Below, piece after piece: positions 1 to 11,055 of a DNA stretch of 64,000 nt (its first letter is position 1; each line of letters opens with the position of its first letter). Under the pieces are notes generated by a model that saw only the letters and a program-made list of their open reading frames with translations, searched no databases and was not told where the DNA came from. The DNA is from Vanessa cardui (Eukaryota; Arthropoda; Insecta; Lepidoptera; Nymphalidae): the NCBI RefSeq assembly GCF_905220365.1, contig NC_061154.1, forward strand, positions 2,976,001 through 3,040,000. The letters run 5' to 3'. Position numbers and translations under genes: made by a program.

Positions 1-1246
1 CGGAAATAAGCCATTATTTCTCGTGAAAAGTAAAGAATAGAAAATTTGGGGTTATCCTTAAGAGATGCACATACCATCGCGGCCTTTTGTACACCTTTAG
101 AAGTTGTTACTGTTATTATTTTGATCTATATCGTAGGTTTAGCCAGCGTTTGCTATGTAAGAGAAAAAATAAATTGTTTGTTACATTATCATATTAAAAA
201 CTACCAAAATTATAAGCGTTTCTCTAATATCTTATGCGGTTAGGAACTTTGATGTATAGTAGTATGTATTTACACACACAGACTAACCTCTCCACATTAA
301 ATAATTGTTGTGTGAGTGACGCTCCTACTTACAAATTATCTTGTACTTACAAATTGTCCAAGTGTTCGTGAGACGACTACAATAATCTAATCCCATCAAA
401 CATATAAAACGTATTGCTTTACCAAAAAAAGTGTCACAATTGCGTTACAATATACAACAACACTGTTATATATATACACAATAACATTGATCACTTTGAT
501 AGAATCAGTGATAATCATTGTATAAATACGAAAATACGGATAAGCTCATAAGCTCAAGTTTCCGACTCCGCATAGTCAATAAATCGTTGTTGGGGCATGC
601 TATTCGTGTAATAAAATTTCGTAATTATTTTATCCTTGCCGATTCATAAATTAAAATCGTTTGTTAAACAAAATTTTAGTAAATAAAGCATATTACTCGA
701 CAACAAAATATATAGATGATAAAAATCGTGGACTTGGTACTCGTTGACATACAGAATGTAATAAAAAAAATAATTTTGTTTGATTGACATAACTTCGTTT
801 TTCAAATGTTGGGAGAGTATTTTTGTCGGTTTTTTTTTCGGTCGAATCGAAATTCTGAACCAATACAACATTTAAAGTCTTAAGTGAATTTTATTTTGAT
901 TCGATTAGACTGTTTTTGATAACGAGTTGACACATGGAGGGCATACGAAGATGTCGCTCAGAAATGAAATTAACGAATTATCGAGTGCAACAACAATGAT
1001 GTCTCCGTAAGGAAATATAATTTCATCAATAAAATAGCATCCTTCAATTCGTCCATTAATGTCACATTCGACGTCGACTCTAAGTTTTATTTTATTTGAA
1101 GTGACAGTTTGAAACAGGCCAACTTTTTGTCCCGTGAAAAAAAGCTATTGCGTTTGACGTTTACGACACCAGTTTGACTGTTAGCACCGGACTCTATATA
1201 ATAGTTCACTGTCAAAAAATCAAGCCGTATATTTATAAATACTTTG
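1..1246. other. Left flank, no gene recognised
   Basis: This AT-rich stretch precedes the LTR element. No open frame starting with ATG looks coding: the longest open stretch near the left edge begins with TTG, and its product has no recognisable motif. I recognise no repeat family here. It may be intron or intergenic DNA. The last four bases, TTTG at 1243-1246, are one copy of the target-site duplication of the following retrotransposon. Confidence 0.5.
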
Positions 1247-1613
1247 TGTCATGATTTTTAAATAATTTTAATTGAAGTAATAATATTTAGTACTGCTTTA
1301 ATTTTTAAATACGTTGTTTTTAAATTAAATAACATTTTTAAGTATTATTATTGATTCGGTTATCGACAACATATTGGTGCAAGCCCGTGCCTTCCTCGGG
1401 TGGCGTGGCGTGGTGTGGCGACTGGTACCGCCTGGCACGAGAAAAAGAACACAAGAGGATTGATTGGGAACGAAAAAGAAAAACAGGACATTCTTGTGAG
1501 AATAGTGGTGAAGACTAGTTAATTTTAATATATTAAGCGGATACTTAATATTGTATCAAGTGATAAATTAATATACTAAAATAATTAAATGTTACGTGAG
1601 TAGTTTTATTACA
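1247..1613 (+). repeat. 5' LTR (367 bp)
   Basis: This is the left long terminal repeat. It begins TGTCATGATT and ends TTATTACA, with the right copy at an exact offset of 6247 bases. It is AT-rich except for a GC-rich core around 1381-1440 containing repeated GTGGCGTGG units. By family knowledge it should hold the promoter and polyadenylation signals, but I see no clear TATA box. Reading both copies side by side I found no difference. Confidence 0.95.
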
Positions 1614-2424
1614 CTTCAGAAGTGACACGGACCGGATAAAAAGGTATGTTTAAGCAAATATTATCGAGACATTTTGTCTGTGAGGATGTTGTTTTAACGC
1701 CCACAGCGGTAAATTATACACTATTAATTAATTAATGAATTTTTAATACTGTCAGCAGACAAATAATCTTGATATAGCTTATTTCTTTTTGAATTAAGCT
1801 GTTGACCGGCTTATTAAAATATTTAACATAGAATATATATAATAAAAATATGATGATATATATTTTTTTTTATTCTTATAAATAATCTACCATTCTGACT
1901 ACATATTTACTTGGTTAATAAATCGCAATGCTGATTTTCTTTTTCTGTGTCCATCTACTAATAAATTATCTTATTGATCTCTATTCTCTTATTCTCTAGT
2001 CTTAAAGTATTATAGAATCGGATAATGTTAGGGGGTGAACTATGTTTGTTCATCGGATAATGTTAGGGGGTGAACTATGTTTGTTCATCGGATAAAGTTA
2101 GGGGGTGAACTATGTTTGTTCATCGGATAATGTTAGGGGGTGAACTATGTTTGTTCATCGGATAATGTTAGGGGGTGAACTATGTTTGTTCATCGGATAA
2201 AGTTAGGGGGTGAACTATGTTTGTTCATCGGATAATGTTAGGGGGTGAACTATGTTTGTTCATCGGATAATGTTAGGGGGTGAACTATGTTTGTTCATCG
2301 GATAATGTTAGGAGATGGACTATGTACATATGTAGCTGAGCTGAAATTATTGTTGTTTTTGCACATAGTATGGTAAACAGATTACGTCTCAGATAATATT
2401 TATACGTTTTAGAATTTACTGGCA
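1614..2424 (+). other. 5' leader of the LTR element
   Basis: This untranslated leader lies between the 5' LTR and the gag start. A primer-binding site should begin right after the LTR. The sequence there (CTTCAGAAGTGACACGG) contains TCAGAAGTG, which recalls tRNA-Leu-type primer sites, but the usual TGG start is missing and I do not assign a primer tRNA. The second half holds a 35-bp tandem array (2019-2328). Many ATG codons lie upstream of gag and open very short frames. Confidence 0.7.
2019..2328 (+). repeat. 35-bp tandem array in the leader, 9 copies
   Basis: Nine units of 35 bp start at 2019, 2054, 2089, 2124, 2159, 2194, 2229, 2264 and 2299. Each starts CGGATAATGTTAGGGGGTGA and ends TTTGTTCAT. 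Copies 3 and 6 carry AAGTTA in place of ATGTTA, and copy 9 is diverged. The variant therefore recurs every third unit, suggesting the array grew in 105-bp steps. Most units contain ATG codons that run into TAA in the next unit. In Drosophila gypsy and Idefix, tandem repeats at the same place act as insulators; any such role here is inference. Confidence 0.95.
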
Positions 2425-5400
2425 ATGTCATCTGATCATGAAGCGGACACGCCGCCGGTTACGCCTCCAAAGCGACGGCGGCCGAAGAAGGCGAGTAAAC
2501 GAAGAAGGCGAAGGAACTCGTCTTCTTCGTCATCATCCGCTGATGAGTCTTCACCGCGAAGGACGCGTAAGCTATCAAGCAGGCTAACCTCTAGGGACGT
2601 GCTGAAACTTCTGTCCAAATGGAAGGGAGAGTCAACAAAGAATAATTTTGGTAGTAACAATAATTTTAATAATGTTATTCCTGAATTTGACCCGTCCTGC
2701 AGGACCCAAACTATTGATTGCTGGCTGCGAAAAGTAAACGAATGTGCCTCTATATACGGTTGGGAGGATAAGCAGACAATACACTACTCTTTACAAAAGC
2801 TAATTGGTCTGGCTAAGAAATGGTTTGAGTCTTTGCAGACGGTCAAATTTACTTGGGACGAGTGGCAACTGAAATTACGCAAGGCATTCCCCAGCGACGA
2901 AAATTACGGACGTCTCTTGGAAGAAATGTTAAATCGCACATCACGTAATGATGAGAGCTTGCGGGAATATTTTTATGACAAATTGGGTTTGTTAAGTATG
3001 TGTGAAATTACTGGTAAGAAGGCTGTTGATTGTATTGTGTACGGCATAAGCGACCGATCTGTTAGGAATGGGGCACAGGCTCTCGATAGTACGGAACCAG
3101 AAGATTTGCTTACTTACCTTTCTTCCCAAAAACCACAACAGGCTATGAGTTACAATAATAGACCGCGTGAACGCACATTTCAAAAGCCCAACAACTCTGC
3201 AAACACCAATACGGGTGCCAGCAACTCAAATTTAAATTCTGTAATTTGCTACAATTGTCGCGTTAAAGGTCATCCTTATTTTAAATGCACTAAGCCGCTA
3301 ACAATATGCAAACGTTGTAATCGGGTAGGACATGACAGCGACCGATGCAGGCTTGACTCCTTAACATCCACAAATCGTAATTCAAACAATAACGTAGAGA
3401 ATTTTGAAAAAAACACTTTAAAAATTGACACAACTAATGACCCTAATAGTAAGTTCTTCAAAACTATCACAATCAATGACCATTCTCTCAAAGCCTACAT
3501 AGACTTCGGGAGTGAATGTACTCTTTTGCGTAAAAGCGATGCAAAGTTTTTGAAACTTGCACAAAATTATGACAATATTCCAATTGTAAGAGGGTTTGGT
3601 CAGTCTTCTGTAATACCTTTGTACAAAACCTTCGTTTCTGTGAGGGTTGATGACATTGAATCGATTATCGAAGTATTAGTAATTGATGACGCGCACATGC
3701 AGGTATCTGTGATTATTGGACAAAACTTTACAGAACAGCCATTCGTTACAGTCTTAAAGAATAGTGACAATCTGACGTTCTATCTAAGTCCTAATAAAAT
3801 TCCATTTGATAACGATGAGGATACATTAAAACTTTACGTTACCGATACCACTAACATTTCGAAAACCGGCGTTGTCCCTGTGCAAATAGATCATGATTTT
3901 ACCGGAGATATTTTTATTGGGGGCTATAACTCAGTCGAACCACGGAAGGAATACCGGTTGTTGCCGGGCGCTTACCGTATTTGTTGCGGCAAAGGTGGGG
4001 TCATTATTTCCAATCTGTCCGATAGTACTTTAACTTTTGAAAAGGACGCCTTGATATCTAGAGCAAATCCCTTTGTTGAACGGCCTGCTTACCAGATTAA
4101 CAGGATTGTAGAGAATTTCTCTACGATAGAACCCCTCAATAAAGCCGACATTAAGATTGGACCAGGTCTTGACAATAGTCAAGCAAATGCGCTTTATTCG
4201 TTACTTCAGAAATACCGGGACTGTTTCGCTACCAACTTGGGTGAGATAGGCTGTGCTGTTGACGTGGAAATGAAAATTGATCTCGTGGATAACAAACCGA
4301 TTGTTTACCGACCCTACCGCCTATCTCATTCCGAACGTGAAAAGGTCAGAGAAACAGTTAATGAACTTGTACAAAACAATATCGTTCAAGAGTCAAAGTC
4401 TGATTATGCTAGTCCAATTTTAATGGTAAAGAAAAAAACCGGTGAGCAAAGACTATGTGTAGATTTTAGGGCATTGAACAATAAAACAGTCAAAGATAGG
4501 TTTCCTCTTCCTCTCATTGATGATCAGTTATCTAATCTTAGTGGGAATACCTTCTTTACCACCCTCGATCTCGCATCAGGATATTATCAGATCCCAATGG
4601 CTCCAAGTAGCCGACATCTCACCGCCTTTGTCACGCCTGATGGGCATTATGAGTTTTTAAGAATGCCCTTCGGACTCGTTAACGCGCCAGCCGTCTTCCA
4701 GAGGATGATCAACAAAATTCTCGGTAATAAGCGATTTGAATATGCGTTAGCCTATTTGGATGACGTGCTGATACCATCAAAGGGAGTGGACGAGATGTTT
4801 TGGTGACTAGAGGAGGTGCTTAAAATTTTTAGAGAGTTCGGATTAACTTTGAAGCTCTCTAAGTGCCGTTTTTTCGATGCCACAGTTAGCTACTTGGGAT
4901 ATGACATTTCCTCACAAGGCATGCAACCCGGTGAGGCTAAGATAACAGCGGTCAAGGGATTTCCCACACCTCGCAATACACACGAAGTTCGTCAATTTCT
5001 TGGCTTAACTGGTTATTTTCGCAAGTTTATAAAAGGTTATGGGGAAATAGCTCGACCGTTGACTTCTCTATTAAAGAAAGAGGCAAAATGGCAGTGGTCT
5101 GAGATCGAGAACCAGGCATTCTCCCTTTTGAAGGAAAGTCTTGCTAGTCGTCCTGTTTTGGCCCTTTATGACCCAAGATTGGAGACCGAATTGCATACCG
5201 ACGCCAGTTCTGTTGGCGTAGGGGGCATATTGATGCAATGGCAGAAAGAATCGCGGGTTTTAAAACCAGTAGCATATTTTAGTCGCCAAACAACACCAGA
5301 GGAGAGATATTTGCACTCCTATGAGTTAGAGACCCTAGCCGTCGTATGTTCTCTAAAAAAATTTAGGGTTTACCTTTTGGGCATACCTTTTAAGATTTTC

Positions 5401-6903
5401 ACCGATTGTGCTGCACTTAGAACGACACTAACAAAAAGAGATTTAATTCCGCGTATAGCGAGGTGGTGGCTGCAAATAAGCGAATTTGATTTTAGTATAG
5501 AGTATCGACCGGGGGTACAAATGCAGCATGTTGATGCTCTCAGTCGAAATACCACTCTGTCCGCGAACTCAGAGGAACATTTATCCGTTAACATTTATTC
5601 TATAGAGAAGGACAACTGGCTTCAAAGTTTACAAAGAGCAGACCCCGACATCTCGCGTATTTCGCAAATTCTAAAACCGGAAGACGACCTAGAGTGCCGG
5701 GATATTCGCAAAAATTACGTTGTTAAAAACCACGTTATTTATAGAAAAATAGATGACCAATTACGCCTTGTTGTGCCACGAAGTGCAAGGTGGCAAGTAT
5801 GTCGGGCTAATCATGACGAAGTAGGACATCACGGCTATTCTAAAACGCTAGAAAGGATACAAAGCAATTTCTGGTTCCCAAAATTGAGAAAATTTGTAAA
5901 AAAATATGTAGCGGCTTGCTTAGAGTGTGCATACAATAAAGATACTGCAGCAAAACGAAAGTCTGGACATTTATACCCAATTGAAAAGGTTAATATACCT
6001 TTTCACACTGTCCATATGGATCATTTAGGGCCATTTGTTCGCAGTAAGGATGGTAATACTCACATTTTGACCGTAGTCGACGCTTTCACAAAATACGTGT
6101 TCGTTAGACCAGTAAAAGATCTTAAAACCAAAACCACTATCAAAGTCCTTGAGAAAATATTTTATGATTTCGGTATTCCGGCAAGGATAATATCTGACCG
6201 CGGTACTTCTTTCACGTCGACAGCCTTTAAAACCTTTTGTGAGAGACAAGGAATTAAGCATGTATTGAATGCGGTCGCTTGTCCCAGAGCCAATGGTCAA
6301 GCCGAAAGATTCAACCAGACTATTCTTAATTCACTAGCGGTACAAAATTCTTTTGGCCACGAGCGCGACTGGGACAAGTGCCTGGGGAAAATCCAGTGGG
6401 GCATTAACAACACTGTGAATGCCTCAACACAAAAAACGGCGACCGAAGCTTTGTTTGGACTCAAAATGCGGGATCATTTGGCAAATAAACTTAATGTTAT
6501 AGATGAATCTATGACTTCTAATTTACAAGAACTTAGACAAGATATTAGCTCTAACATACAGAATGAGCAAGAAAAATTGAAACTAAGACATGATAAAAAC
6601 AGAATTTCTGCTGTAAAGTATAAAGTCGGTGACCTGGTAAAGATATTGCGAAACAATTTTGCCAATGATGGGAAGAGCACAAAGCTTTTGTCAAAGTTCA
6701 TAGGTCCCTATAAAGTACTAGAGGTTCTAGGAAACGATAGATATACGATAGCCGATGTCCCAGGCTTCAATAGAACGGGCAAGCCCTATAAGACTGTAAT
6801 AGCAGCAGACAGGATGAGACCCTGGATACATATAAAGGCTTTGGAGGTATATAATTCAGACAATAACAGTTCCAGTGAGCATAGTGATCACAATAGCGCT
6901 TGA
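2425..6903 (+). pseudogene. gag-pol polyprotein, one in-frame stop
   Basis: One reading frame of 1492 codons encodes a fused Gag-Pol, interrupted only by TGA at 4804-4806 (codon 794), 14 codons after the RT YLDD motif (777-780). Gag has a basic, serine-rich N-terminus and two CCHC zinc knuckles (275-288 and 295-308). The protease motif reads DFGSE around Asp360 where D-S/T-G is usual. RT continues after the stop with matching thumb sequence in the same frame, so nothing but the stop is wrong. RNase H follows (Asp926 in HTDAS). Integrase has an HHCC finger (H1130, H1135, C1165, C1168), a catalytic D1199, D1258, E1294 with exact 35-residue spacing, and a GPY motif at 1427. The stop fits one C-to-T change at a CpG. 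A readthrough site is unlikely in the middle of RT. The start ATG at 2425 is the first in frame after the array. No separate env follows. Confidence 0.93.
4804..4806 (+). other. In-frame TGA inside reverse transcriptase
   Basis: This single stop codon divides the pol frame. The frame is open on both sides with no length change, and the protein sequence is conserved-looking across it, so it is a nonsense substitution and not an indel. With LTRs reading identical it must be younger than, or about as old as, the insertion, unless it is a sequencing error or was already present in the source copy. Confidence 0.9.
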
Positions 6904-7493
6904 ATGTATGTGTACAGGGTCTTATACTAAATCCATGTAAATATTTTTCTGTAAACAATTATTTTTGGTACAGCGTGTGTTTTATTAAATGAAAAAAAAA
7001 AATATTATGTATATGTTCATATGTGTGTGTATGTGCATATATATGTATATGTATAAATTACTCACTGAGTGATCTACACACATCTGTTGAAATAAAAACA
7101 AATATAAATGTAACTATAATATGTAATGTATGAATTAACACAAATGATTTATTCCAATGTAATCGCTCTATTTTCTTTAATTATTTCAAACTATCAATAT
7201 TCACTATATAATATGTTTATAAATAATTCGATTACTAGCTTAATTGGCGAATGTCATGATTTGTTGTATGTAGGATTATTAGCGCGCTAACCTTTGAGTT
7301 GTACTCTTAAATTTATGTATCATTATTATATTGTGTAGAGTTAAGTTTGTGTTGAGAATTGAGCTAAGTGTTATGTGGTTATATAATATAACAACCAATT
7401 AATGTCATATATTAGCAAAGGGTGTATTTATATATAAACTATAATGATTAGCATGTCGTGCGCCGGGAGTCGGCACGATGTCGGATGGCCGAA
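6904..7493 (+). other. 3' untranslated region of the LTR element
   Basis: 590 bp separate the pol stop from the 3' LTR. The stretch contains a short GT/AT-rich microsatellite-like tract around 7010-7055. No purine-rich polypurine tract is seen just before the LTR; the last bases are GGATGGCCGAA. A near copy of this boundary (TTGGCGAATGTCATGATTT) occurs about 240 bp upstream at 7244-7262. Confidence 0.75.
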
Positions 7494-7860
7494 TGTCATG
7501 ATTTTTAAATAATTTTAATTGAAGTAATAATATTTAGTACTGCTTTAATTTTTAAATACGTTGTTTTTAAATTAAATAACATTTTTAAGTATTATTATTG
7601 ATTCGGTTATCGACAACATATTGGTGCAAGCCCGTGCCTTCCTCGGGTGGCGTGGCGTGGTGTGGCGACTGGTACCGCCTGGCACGAGAAAAAGAACACA
7701 AGAGGATTGATTGGGAACGAAAAAGAAAAACAGGACATTCTTGTGAGAATAGTGGTGAAGACTAGTTAATTTTAATATATTAAGCGGATACTTAATATTG
7801 TATCAAGTGATAAATTAATATACTAAAATAATTAAATGTTACGTGAGTAGTTTTATTACA
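7494..7860 (+). repeat. 3' LTR (367 bp)
   Basis: This right long terminal repeat reads as identical to 1247-1613. It is followed by TTTG at 7861-7864, matching the four bases before the 5' LTR. Confidence 0.95.
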
Positions 7861-7920
7861 TTTGTATTAACCGTTTTTAGTTTCACTGTTATACCGTATA
7901 GATTGTTGAATGACCTTATT

Positions 7921-8205
7921 TTTTATGGTATAGGTGGCGGACGAGCATATGGGCCACCTGATGGTAAGTGGTCACCATCACCCATATACAATGACGCTGT
8001 AAGAAATATTCACTATTCCTTACATCGTCAAAGTGCCACCAAACTTGGGAACTAAGATGCTATGTTCCTTGTGCCTATAGTTACACTGGCTCACTCACCC
8101 TTCAAACTGGAACACAACAATACTGAGTTATTTGGCGATAGAATAACTGATGAGCGGTTGGTACCTACCCAGACGGGCTTGCACAAAGCCCTACCACCAA
8201 GTGAA
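7921..8205 (+). repeat. Dispersed repeat family A, near full length
   Basis: This is a copy of the family that recurs more than ten times in this window. Landmarks in order: GAGCATATGGGCCACCTGAT, ATTCCTTACATCGTC, GTGCCACCAAACTTGGGAAC, TTACACTGGCTCACTCACCC, ACACAACAATACTGAG and CAAAGCCCTACCACCAAG. I recognise this as a very common butterfly repeat. It has no tRNA-like promoter boxes and no coding potential, so its replication class is not evident from this copy. Confidence 0.85.
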
Positions 8206-8354
8206 GTCTTCGTAAGATTTTCCATTTACTTCGACGACTACAACACATCAGAAACACTCACGTTGTAGGTACAGACAACAGTGACCATTAAATAGATGGT
8301 CATATACCTCGTATTCATTTAATTTATTATTTTATAATTATTTAAATTTTAATG

Positions 8355-8645
8355 AAACAGCCCCCGTTGGTTAAGTAGATCGCTTATAAAAAGAGTACTC
8401 GGATTCAAATCCCGAATTAAGCCGGTCGGTAATGTTTACGTTTCCGTGAAAGCGTGTTAAGTTGTGGGTCCTGAATTCTCCCCGGTCATGTCGAATCGCT
8501 GATCCATCGGATTATATGAGTGAAGGAATATACAATGAAGCTGCCCAAACACAGCTTCTTCACAATCGACTACAACCCTTTTAGTCCTGTTAAAAACTGG
8601 CCAGGACGTCATTACTCTTATGACTTATCCTCGAGATAGTTAGAG
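8355..8645 (+). mobile_element. tRNA-headed SINE, family C
   Basis: The head GTTGGTTAAGTAGATCGC is followed by a pol III B-box-like GGATTCAAATCCC (8401-8413). A body follows with GTGGGTCCTGAATTCTCCCC and CATCGGATTATATGAGTGAA. The arrangement matches a lepidopteran tRNA-derived SINE. It is a single copy in this window, moderately diverged, with an A-rich tail around 8670-8685. Confidence 0.7.
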
Positions 8646-9160
8646 AACTGGCGATTATTTATAGGAATTATTAAAAAAAAAAAGAATAAAACCTCTTTGG
8701 TAGCTCCCACACTTAAACATGCAAACTTCAGTTTAAGGTTCACTTGTAACACTCAATCATCAAAGTTCAAACATATATCTCGTTAATATTTTATATTATA
8801 AGAAAAAAAACATATTAAATTAATTATTGATAAAATAAATCGAGGAAAATTTTATCGGCTACAAAAGTTATATTTCATTTATTTATCTCTGTTCATTATT
8901 TCAAGCAATTATATAAAATAGTAATGTATAAAGGCTAGAAAGGAATTTTCTAGATTAAAAACAAACGTTAAAATGAATACAAAAATAATGTGTGTTCAGC
9001 CTGGCAAAGCATGCTCAGTACGCGGCTGCCCTATATTAGTTTTAATATTATTTGCTTATACTTGATTAAACCTTAATAATATCGTTCGGAGTCAAGCCGT
9101 GGATATTATATTCGTTTATATAAACACTTATTTGGATCTTATAAATGCTCTTTGAAACTT
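8646..9160. other. AT-rich spacer
   Basis: No gene, RNA or recognised repeat is visible between two SINE copies. Confidence 0.5.
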
Positions 9161-9164
9161 GATA

Positions 9165-9480
9165 TTAATTAAAGTAAAACGTAAAGTAACAGCCTGTAAA
9201 TTACCCACTGCTGGGCTAAGGCCTCCTCTTCCATTAAGGAGAGGGTTTTGGAACATATTCCACCACGTTGTTCCAATGCGGGTTGGTGGAATACACATGT
9301 GAGAGAATTTCGATGAAATTAGACACACGCAGGTTTCCTCGCGACGTTTTCCTTCACCGCCGAGCACGAGATGAATTATAAACACAAATTAAGCACATAT
9401 ACATAGTGGTGCTTGCCTGGGCTTGAACCCGAAATCATCGGTTAAGATGCACGCGTTCTAACCCCTGGGCCTCTAACCAC
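9165..9480 (-). mobile_element. tRNA-headed SINE, family B (Metulj-like)
   Basis: On the minus strand the tRNA-like head lies at the right end (GGCCCAG-type A box region, then GGGTTCAAGCCC as B box, then AGGCAAGCACCACTATG). The body follows with TCATCTCGTGCTCGGCGGTG, CCACCAACCCGCATTGGAAC, GAAGAGGAGGCCTTAGCCCA and the tail CTGTTACTTTACG. The same family occurs about ten times here. I recall it as the abundant Metulj-type SINE of butterflies; the name is from memory and unverified. Confidence 0.85.
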
Positions 9481-10090
9481 TTAATTATTTAATATATTAA
9501 AAAAAAAATACATTACTTCATTTAATCACGCAAAGACAAATGTAACCTAATGTATATTCTAATTGATATTTCTTGCCACAGACAACAAATTATTCAAATT
9601 ATACGAAGTCTTGGTTTTCTGAAACTACAACTAATTGTATTATGAGTTAAACATAATTGAAAAATTATTACAAATCAATGTAATTATAGTTCCTTTGTTT
9701 CATGCAAAGTAAAAGTAATTATCTTCTACCACACAGATAAAACATTATTTAAACGGAAAAATACGATACAGCTACTGCATGATATAATCACTAATATATC
9801 AGTAGTTTTTTTTTCTAATTGTTCTATGTTTATTCTAACTACTGAGATCAATGGTCCGATTTTATTTTCACCAAAGATTGCGGGTTTAAATTCTGCAAGC
9901 ATTAACGAATTTTGATGGGCTAATTATTAGTAATGGAAACGTTACTATAGATATGATATATGATAGATGATCTTGATTTATGTTTGCATGCAAAAACTTA
10001 AAGCCACTGTTATAAAAAATATATAGTTGCATAACAATGTAAGTCTAACAAGAAGCTGCTTCATGTTATCTCTTATAGCTAAAAAACCAT
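9481..10090. other. AT-rich spacer with a SINE B fragment
   Basis: Mostly structureless AT-rich DNA. About 9870-9895 reads GATTGCGGGTTTAAATTCTG, resembling the B-box region of SINE family B on the plus strand, strongly decayed. Confidence 0.4.
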
Positions 10091-10104
10091 GTTACGTAAG
10101 TCCA

Positions 10105-10265
10105 CAACTGATCATAAATATTGGCGGTGCATTGGCGATGAGCACTAATATTGGAAACAAACTTGCTATTTCCTAAGAACCGTTAATTACACTGGATCAC
10201 TGACCCTTCAAAATGAAACATAACAATACTAAGTATTCCTGTGTGACAGTAGAATTCTGAATCAA
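10105..10265 (+). repeat. Repeat family A, decayed copy
   Basis: TTACACTGGATCACTGACCC and AACATAACAATACTAAGTAT align with the second half of family A, preceded by a poor match of the first half. Divergence is high, so this is an old copy. Confidence 0.6.
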
Positions 10266-10800
10266 TCATAATAAAGAACCAAGAACTGATATGACCTAAG
10301 TATCATATGTGGATCTTACTTAAAAGTTAGTTTAAATTCAGATTGATAACCCACTTATTGTATCACTAAGCCCTCTTAACATCCTAATTGAGGTTTTCAC
10401 TTATAAGTTTCAAATGAAGAATAACATCTTTAAGAATCCTCTTTGTTACAAAGGGAAATACTGTGACACATTATACTCCGTGACTATGTAGTGAAACGGC
10501 AAGATACGCTCTGAATTTTGCTTCTTAAGAGGGATGTTGCTTAGTGGTGTATATGCTTTTACTAGATAATTTATAAACATAACAGGCTTTGTTTGAGGAA
10601 TCATTCGGCTTAAATTCCTTTGCATTTAATTATTCTATTACCAAAAAGTTTTCATATATCTCAAATTAAATTCGATCTATATTTTTTTTATTTAAAATAG
10701 TATCGACATAGCGTTTTCAATATAAAGAACAGGTATTGATACAAGTTAATGCCGACGTTTTATATTGGCCTTACAAATATTTACTTGTTGTATTTTTAAA
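10266..10800. other. Unassigned spacer
   Basis: No gene or recognised repeat is seen. Confidence 0.4.
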
Positions 10801-10959
10801 TTTATACATGGTACGTCGAAACACTTTTCCCTTGGAGTAGTGTTGCATGAAGCTTCATGAAAAGTATAACACCTGGCTTTATTGCCTCCACTTGGAACAG
10901 GAGGGCTGGTTCGTTTTTTGCCCAGAGGATCGGAATTGCGATTGTACGGGGAAATGCTG

Positions 10960-11055
10960 CTAGTATTCTTGCCACCATTCCACGCGGTCAAGATTTATAC
11001 AGTAACTATTTTTAATTAATATTTGTATATATTTAGGCATTTGAAGTTATTAATT
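10960..11055 (+). repeat. Two-copy repeat F, copy 1
   Basis: ATTCTTGCCACCATTCCACG followed by CGGTCA, TTTATACAGTAACTATT and TTGTATATATTTAGGCATTT is shared with 38830-38925 in the same orientation. The DNA upstream of the match (10820-10960) is less AT-rich than its surroundings and could be eroded coding sequence of a LINE, but I cannot identify it. Confidence 0.6.

Larger units (their letters stand above)
1247..7860 (+). mobile_element. Complete Ty3/gypsy-type LTR retrotransposon
   Basis: The element is bounded by two direct repeats of 367 bp that start TGTCATGATT and end TTATTACA, so it has canonical TG...CA ends. It is flanked by a 4-bp TTTG duplication (1243-1246 and 7861-7864), as expected for integrase-mediated insertion. 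Inside are a leader with a tandem array, one gag-pol frame in the order protease, RT, RNase H, integrase (the Ty3/gypsy order, not copia), and a 590-bp 3' untranslated stretch. There is no env-like frame after pol. The LTRs read as identical over their full length, which implies a recent insertion or recent gene conversion. The polyprotein is broken by one TGA, so this copy is probably non-autonomous. The lineage within Metaviridae (mdg3-like, Mag-like or other) is not resolved from motifs alone. Confidence 0.95.

Noticed and set aside
46..243. Open frame near the left edge as a host exon
   Set aside because: It starts with TTG, has no splice signals or recognisable motif, and its composition is like random AT-rich DNA.
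4800..4820. Programmed readthrough or frameshift separating two pol proteins
   Set aside because: The stop falls within the RT domain with the frame unchanged on both sides; known recoding sites in such elements lie between gag and pol. A simple nonsense mutation is the simpler reading.
6904..7493. An env gene after pol in the LTR element
   Set aside because: No open frame longer than a few dozen codons and no signal peptide or membrane segment; the region is AT-rich 3' UTR.
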